Below, piece by piece: positions 62,647 to 64,000 of a stretch of 64,000 nt of DNA. The notes under the pieces are model-generated. The model had not been told where the DNA came from. It worked only from the letters and a program-made list of their open reading frames with translations, and made no database searches. How positions within the stretch are numbered: position 1 is the first letter of the stretch; each line of letters starts with the position of its first letter. The position numbers and the translations under genes are program-made. The DNA comes from Gammaproteobacteria bacterium (GTDB lineage Bacteria; Pseudomonadota; Gammaproteobacteria; JAJPIJ01), in NCBI GenBank assembly GCA_022072255.1, contig JAJVHZ010000014.1:1-64000 (forward strand), given 5' to 3'.

Positions 62647-64000
62647 TCAGTTGGTGCGCACGCCCTCGAAACCGAGCACGTCGCGGGCGCTGATGACCTC
62701 CGCACCCCAGGTGGTGGCCGGCGGGATGTAGATGCAGTCCCCGGCCCGCAGGAGCATCGATTCTCCCTCGATGATGAGCTTCATCTCACCCTGGTAGAGC
62801 GCGCACACGGTCTCGACGTCGGCGTTCTTGTCCGGCAACACGCTGCTCGGCGGGTATCCCACCGGCTGACACTTGTAGCCCCGGATCATGATCTTCTGCA
62901 GCATCGACTGCTTGCTGAGCAGGTCGTCGGTCTTCGGATCCCAGTGCTCGACCTTCAGCTTGTCCATGGTGCGGAAGGAAACCACGCAGTTGCCGCCCTG
63001 GAAGCGGGCCTCGTAGAGCGCGGTGTCGATGCGCTTGACCAGCTCCGCGGGCTCGTAATCCTTGATGGGGATGAGCGTGGCCACGCCCACATGGGCCGTG
63101 AGCGTCTGCCCCGCGTGCACGACCTCGTGCGGGATCTTCTGCTGCTCGATGCGCTTGCGCAGCGCATCGGCGATGCGGACGGCGTTGCGCCCGTCGCAGT
63201 CGGGCAAAAGTATGGCGATCCCCGCGCCGTCGTAGCGCGCCGCCAGATCACCCGGCCGCCGCCCGACACCGGATGCCAGGCGTGCGATCCGGTGCAGCAT
63301 CGCATCGGCGGCCTGTACCCCGTGCGCCTCGCGATAATGATCGAATTCGTCGATCTCGCACATCAACAGCGAGAGCGGCCGCTTCGCACGCATCTGCCGG
63401 CGCCACTCCGCGTCCAGGTGCTCCTCGAACGTGCGGCGATTGGCGATGCCGGTGACCGGGCACAGCGGCGAAACCCGGCTCAGGGTCTCCGAGAGCGCCT
63501 GCGCCTTGCTCTTCATCAGGCCGAGGTCCGCGCTGGCGCGTTTCGCCTCGTTCTCCGCCACCTGCCGGCGCTCGTTGTTGCTGCGCGCGCTCTGGTTGAG
63601 CTTGTCGATCTCCGTCCGGCGGGCCTCCAGCACGCCGCGCATCTGCTGGACGTCGTCCTCCAGTGCGAGCATCCGGTTGTTGACGCGATAGAGCGCACGC
63701 GAGGCGAAAATCGTCAGTCCGAGCGCGACCAGCATGATGACCCCGATCGCCGAGGCCTGGGCGTTACCTCGGGCGAGCATGTCCAGGCTCGCCGGAAGCA
63801 GGGCGGGCACCGCGAATGCCAGCACCGGCGCGCGGATACCGCCGTAGATGGGCACCGTGCAGATGGTGACGAAGGCCACCCAGAACAGCAGCACGCTGGC
63901 GGCCTGGATGTCGGCATGACGCAGGGCCAGGAACGCCAGTCCGCCAAAGGCCACACCGAGCAGGCCGGCGCCGGCGAGGAATCCGTGATACCAGGCCGGG
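62647..64000 (-). CDS. Membrane-anchored degenerate GGDEF protein with C-terminal cupin (5' end beyond window)
   Basis: TM-rich N-terminus, coiled coil, GGDEF fold with RYDGAGIAILL in place of RYGGDEF, C-terminal VCALYQGEMKLIIEGESMLLRAGDCIYIPPATTWGAEVI; frame stays open to the window edge. Confidence 0.82.
   Translation of the reverse strand, partial: PAWYHGFLAGAGLLGVAFGGLAFLALRHADIQAASVLLFWVAFVTICTVPIYGGIRAPVLAFAVPALLPASLDMLARGNAQASAIGVIMLVALGLTIFASRALYRVNNRMLALEDDVQQMRGVLEARRTEIDKLNQSARSNNERRQVAENEAKRASADLGLMKSKAQALSETLSRVSPLCPVTGIANRRTFEEHLDAEWRRQMRAKRPLSLLMCEIDEFDHYREAHGVQAADAMLHRIARLASGVGRRPGDLAARYDGAGIAILLPDCDGRNAVRIADALRKRIEQQKIPHEVVHAGQTLTAHVGVATLIPIKDYEPAELVKRIDTALYEARFQGGNCVVSFRTMDKLKVEHWDPKTDDLLSKQSMLQKIMIRGYKCQPVGYPPSSVLPDKNADVETVCALYQGEMKLIIEGESMLLRAGDCIYIPPATTWGAEVISARDVLGFEGVRTN

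Noticed and set aside
62647-64000. Active diguanylate cyclase
   Set aside because: The GGDEF signature is degenerate (DGAGI), so only a GGDEF-like fold is claimed.

Overview
The window joins two very different regions. (1) About 134-42470 looks like a mosaic genomic island at the 3' end of guaA. The left part holds ICE-like remnants: virB2/virB3, a broken virB4 fused to a UvrD-type helicase tail, an FlhC-like regulator, an AbiEi/AbiEii toxin-antitoxin pair and two AlpA-like regulators. The middle is a roughly 24-kb minus-strand run of oxidoreductases (SDR, NmrA-like, AKR, Zn-ADH, cupin, carboxymuconolactone decarboxylase-like, CocE/NonD hydrolases, MFS), followed by KefB-like, RND efflux and LysR genes. 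The right end has a PD-(D/E)XK-like protein and a tyrosine integrase next to guaA. Copies of the guaA 3' end (TIEWE*/IEWE*) at about 134-152, 40321-40336 and 42452-42470 suggest nested or tandem att sites. (2) About 42452-64000 looks chromosomal: guaA, guaB, xseA, an M23 peptidase, lipA, lipB and a YbeD/DUF493 gene. These are followed by an unusual co-directional signalling locus (50627-60594): an ISL3-zinc-finger-like protein with four ~90-aa repeats, an unrecognised protein, a double-receiver protein, CheW, a PilJ-like MCP with no external sensor, a ChpA-like CheA, and a receiver-Ser/Thr kinase fusion. Next to it are a carbonic anhydrase, a QEGLA-motif protein and a degenerate GGDEF-cupin fusion. 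The signalling locus is the best candidate for an undescribed system. All calls come from reading the supplied translations and nucleotides; no database search was run.
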